This document shows positions 62,068 through 64,000 of a DNA stretch of 64,000 nucleotides, piece after piece (within the stretch, counting starts at the first letter, position 1; each line of letters opens with the position of its first letter). Under the pieces are notes generated by a model that was not told the origin of the DNA, made no database searches, and saw nothing but the letters and a program-made list of their open reading frames with translations. This DNA is from Ktedonosporobacter rubrisoli (GTDB taxonomy: Bacteria > Chloroflexota > Ktedonobacteria > Ktedonobacterales > Ktedonobacteraceae), in assembly GCF_004208415.1 (NCBI RefSeq), contig NZ_CP035758.1, forward strand, positions 1 to 64,000. Direction: 5' to 3'. The translations under genes and the position numbers were made by a program.

Positions 62068-62886
62068 TTAGTCTGCAAATCGTACAACAACTGTCATCGG
62101 CAATTTATTCATAATAATTGGCAAACGAAGCAAAAGTGGATAGAGGATGCCATAGAAGAATCCTCGCCCCTGTGGCTGAGGCAATATCTGCATGTCCTTG
62201 ATGGACGCGTGCATATCTGTGATTTCATCAAGCTGATCCCTATCGATACCCCAGGGTTGCGCTGGCATTCGGTAGAAACGACTCTGGCGATGTCCTCGCT
62301 GCGTACGCGCCCAGCGTGGAATCGTGTCAAAGAGCATCTCACCGCCTGGAAATCTCTCGGCAATGGCATCCAGAAGCTTATGGGCCTCCGCTGGCTCAAA
62401 ATACATTAGCAGACCTTGAGCAACTATCAGAATGTCTTGCGTGAAATCTACATGTTGCGCCCAGCTCAGATCTAGCGCGGAGCAGGCTAACATCTGCAGG
62501 CGATTGTTTTGGGGCAAAAGACGTCTTCGTAAATCGATGACCTCCGGTAGATCAACTGTTAGCCAATGAACCTGACCATTGTCAATCCGCCAGAACTGTG
62601 TCTCCAACCCTTCACCTAGCGCAACCACCATCCCACTCGGGTGTAACGCTAGAAACTTGCGGATCTGTGCATCAAACTGTATGGCCCGAAGCACATGGCT
62701 GAGGTCCGGCTTACCAAATCGTTGGACAAAAGGATATTTGATGCTCTTAAGAAGATCGACGGAGAGGGGATCGCGAAGCATACCCGTAGGTTGCTTCGCT
62801 TCCATTGCGCGGTTATATAACGTCATGAGCAGGGTCTCAGGAACTCCTGTCAAATCCACTATCACTTGACCTTGCATGGCTCCCAT
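62068..62886 (-). CDS. LCMT/TcmP-like O-methyltransferase
   Basis: 272 aa from ATG 62886 (GGGAG 8 nt upstream; an ATG 30 nt earlier lacks a site). Matches the leucine-carboxyl-methyltransferase-like family that includes polyketide O-methyltransferases: LMTLYNRAMEAKQPTGMLRD, LSHVLRAIQFDAQIRKFLAL, GMVVALGEGLETQFWRIDNG, WLTVDLPEVIDLRRRLLPQ, LIVAQGLLMYFEPAEAHKLL. The SAM-binding Gly motif reads ALGEGLETQF. The transposon's right end lies 24 bp beyond its stop codon. Confidence 0.85.
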   Translation of the reverse strand: MGAMQGQVIVDLTGVPETLLMTLYNRAMEAKQPTGMLRDPLSVDLLKSIKYPFVQRFGKPDLSHVLRAIQFDAQIRKFLALHPSGMVVALGEGLETQFWRIDNGQVHWLTVDLPEVIDLRRRLLPQNNRLQMLACSALDLSWAQHVDFTQDILIVAQGLLMYFEPAEAHKLLDAIAERFPGGEMLFDTIPRWARTQRGHRQSRFYRMPAQPWGIDRDQLDEITDMHASIKDMQILPQPQGRGFFYGILYPLLLRLPIIMNKLPMTVVVRFAD

Positions 62887-62947
62887 ATATAGCTCTCCCA
62901 AAGATAGTTTGGCCAATTGCTCGTGAGCTCAAAGCTGCTTTTCCGCT

Positions 62948-64000
62948 TCACCCTTCACGCCCTTTATTCGGTAGAATAAAGACTGGCGTTGAGGTGATTT
63001 CTAGCTGCAAGTGACCATCGGTCAGCCTGGTTGCTACTTTCTCTCCAAACGCATCAAAGGCCTGGGCCTGTTGCGATCTCCAGGGTAAGTCAAAGGCTAC
63101 GGGCGCCTCATCCTCACCTGAGAAAGTATCTCGCCGTTCCCAGACCACGAAGAGCGAACCACTTTTGCCACGTTGCACCTCAAAGAGATAGGTGCCAGGA
63201 CGTTCGGGCAGTTCGATGCGCTCGACGCTTTCAACACCCGCCATCGTATGTGCCATTCGGCTGTATGTCTCTGCGGCCGGATAGCGCTTCTTGACTACAC
63301 CATCCTCATAGTCCATGAGCTTGAACTTGTCAAACAACAGATCCATCAAACGATACGGGTCTGATGTTTCTGTAGCGAGATTCCAGCAAAATGTCTTTTC
63401 AGCTCCGGCGGCAAGGGCCAGCAGATTGCGCATTACTATCTGCCGACAGTTAATGCGATGGCGCCTCTCTTGCCATTGAGCAGGGCAACCGGCCATAAAC
63501 ATCTGCGTCTGCGCTGGTAGCTGCTCCATCCGCGCATAGAACTCTTTCATGGCTTTTTGCTCGGCATCGCTCTGCGCGGTTTGCACCTTCTCATCGTCGC
63601 TAAGGACTGCGCTTGTAAAGTTAGTCCACACTTGCATTCCATAGATGGCCTGCATGTTCTCAGTGAACTCGAAGAAGCCGGGACCGTTGTACTCACCAAC
63701 AAAGATCGGTTTCTGATAACCATGAGCTGCCATTTTCTTGCGCACATCCTCAAGCACATCCGGGATAAGGTATGGCTCATCGTAGAGATGTACATCAAAG
63801 ATATCGAAGTAATCAGCTCCATCGCGCAAAAGCTGGTTGAAGAAGTCCTGCTCGGCTTGCTCCTCAGGCCTGATGGTTTCGCTAGGCTGATGATACAGAC
63901 CAACCGCACCAGCCAAAATTATTCTGGCTTCTGGATCAGCAGCTCTGACAGCTCGTGAGAAAACTTTCAGCTGCTCAACGTACTCTTGGGCGCTACCTTT
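62948..64000 (-). CDS. Glycoside-hydrolase-like protein, 5' end outside the window
   Basis: The last 350 residues of a larger protein; the frame is open through the window edge (KGSAQEYVEQLKVFSRAVRA, then DPEARIILAGAVG). A TIM-barrel-like part contains YFDIFDVHLYDEPYLIPDVL and PIFVGEYNGPGFFEF, where the Glu is placed like a glycosidase catalytic residue (clan GH-A, GH39/GH5-like). The end is a beta-rich C-terminal domain (GTYLFEVQRGKSGSLFVVWE). Family assignment is tentative. Confidence 0.65.
   Translation of the reverse strand, partial: KGSAQEYVEQLKVFSRAVRAADPEARIILAGAVGLYHQPSETIRPEEQAEQDFFNQLLRDGADYFDIFDVHLYDEPYLIPDVLEDVRKKMAAHGYQKPIFVGEYNGPGFFEFTENMQAIYGMQVWTNFTSAVLSDDEKVQTAQSDAEQKAMKEFYARMEQLPAQTQMFMAGCPAQWQERRHRINCRQIVMRNLLALAAGAEKTFCWNLATETSDPYRLMDLLFDKFKLMDYEDGVVKKRYPAAETYSRMAHTMAGVESVERIELPERPGTYLFEVQRGKSGSLFVVWERRDTFSGEDEAPVAFDLPWRSQQAQAFDAFGEKVATRLTDGHLQLEITSTPVFILPNKGREG

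Noticed and set aside
1..64000. tRNA, rRNA or CRISPR genes
   Set aside because: None seen by eye on either strand; a tRNAscan or CRISPR finder run would settle it.

Overview
The window looks like part of a Ktedonobacter-like Chloroflexota genome. Reasons are the accessory-rich layout, four FxLD-type lanthipeptide precursors, PadR/HAAS pairs, many MFS and ABC transporters, Mu-type TniA/TniB transposons and several degraded IS elements. This assignment rests on gene content, not on a marker gene. I saw no rRNA, tRNA or CRISPR array.

The main result is at the left end. Bases 1-6790 are the reverse complement of 6791-13596, with a zero-spacer axis between 6790 and 6791. The two arms differ by about 20 single-base homopolymer-length changes and no substitution. 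About 400 bp from the axis, at 7192-9036 on the minus strand, is an intact gene for a telomere resolvase (protelomerase) of the TelN/TelK/ResT tyrosine-recombinase type, with the full catalytic set visible. Together these suggest that base 6791 is the covalently closed hairpin end of a linear replicon. Long reads would have run through the hairpin and back along the other strand, so 1-6790 would be a noisier copy of the same DNA and its frameshifts would be technical.

Region by region. 6791-7191: telomere, a 27-bp dyad and AT-rich non-coding DNA. 7192-9579: protelomerase with a strong promoter and a divergent 77-aa protein. 9676-12750: a TniB/TniA pair with one recognisable transposon end (TGTAAATC). 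12751-14286: hairpins, a one-TM protein and direct repeats. 14287-21923: nested or broken IS elements, an IS630 element with a slippery A8, a frameshifted methyltransferase, a TetR regulator and a frameshifted MFS exporter. 22029-28924: SnoaL-like protein, PadR, TetR, SDR, 14-TM drug exporter and a three-PAS histidine kinase. 29018-36102: HAAS/PadR pair, four FxLD precursors made by tandem duplication (with gene fragments left at the junctions), then a MarR-DrrA-DrrB-like ABC operon. 36333-42070: PhzF-like protein, small unknown proteins, an MFS exporter, and an XRE regulator facing a two-gene operon across repeated operator-like motifs.

42341-53918 is a coherent glycoside-use locus: a lipoprotein sugar-binding protein, two MalF/MalG-type permeases, an NAD(P)-binding protein, a glutamate-1-semialdehyde-aminomutase-like enzyme, an SDR, a GH63/37-like glycosidase and a GH1 beta-glucosidase, all on the minus strand. 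A divergent LacI-type regulator starts at TTG. 54282-56108 is a KefB-like antiporter.

56489-62044 is a second Tni-type transposon bounded by inverted TGTAAATCC ends, carrying a serine resolvase, a DUF4241 protein, a broken BNR/Ycf48-like protein, TniB and a frameshifted TniA. The window ends with a methyltransferase and a glycoside-hydrolase-like gene that runs off the edge.
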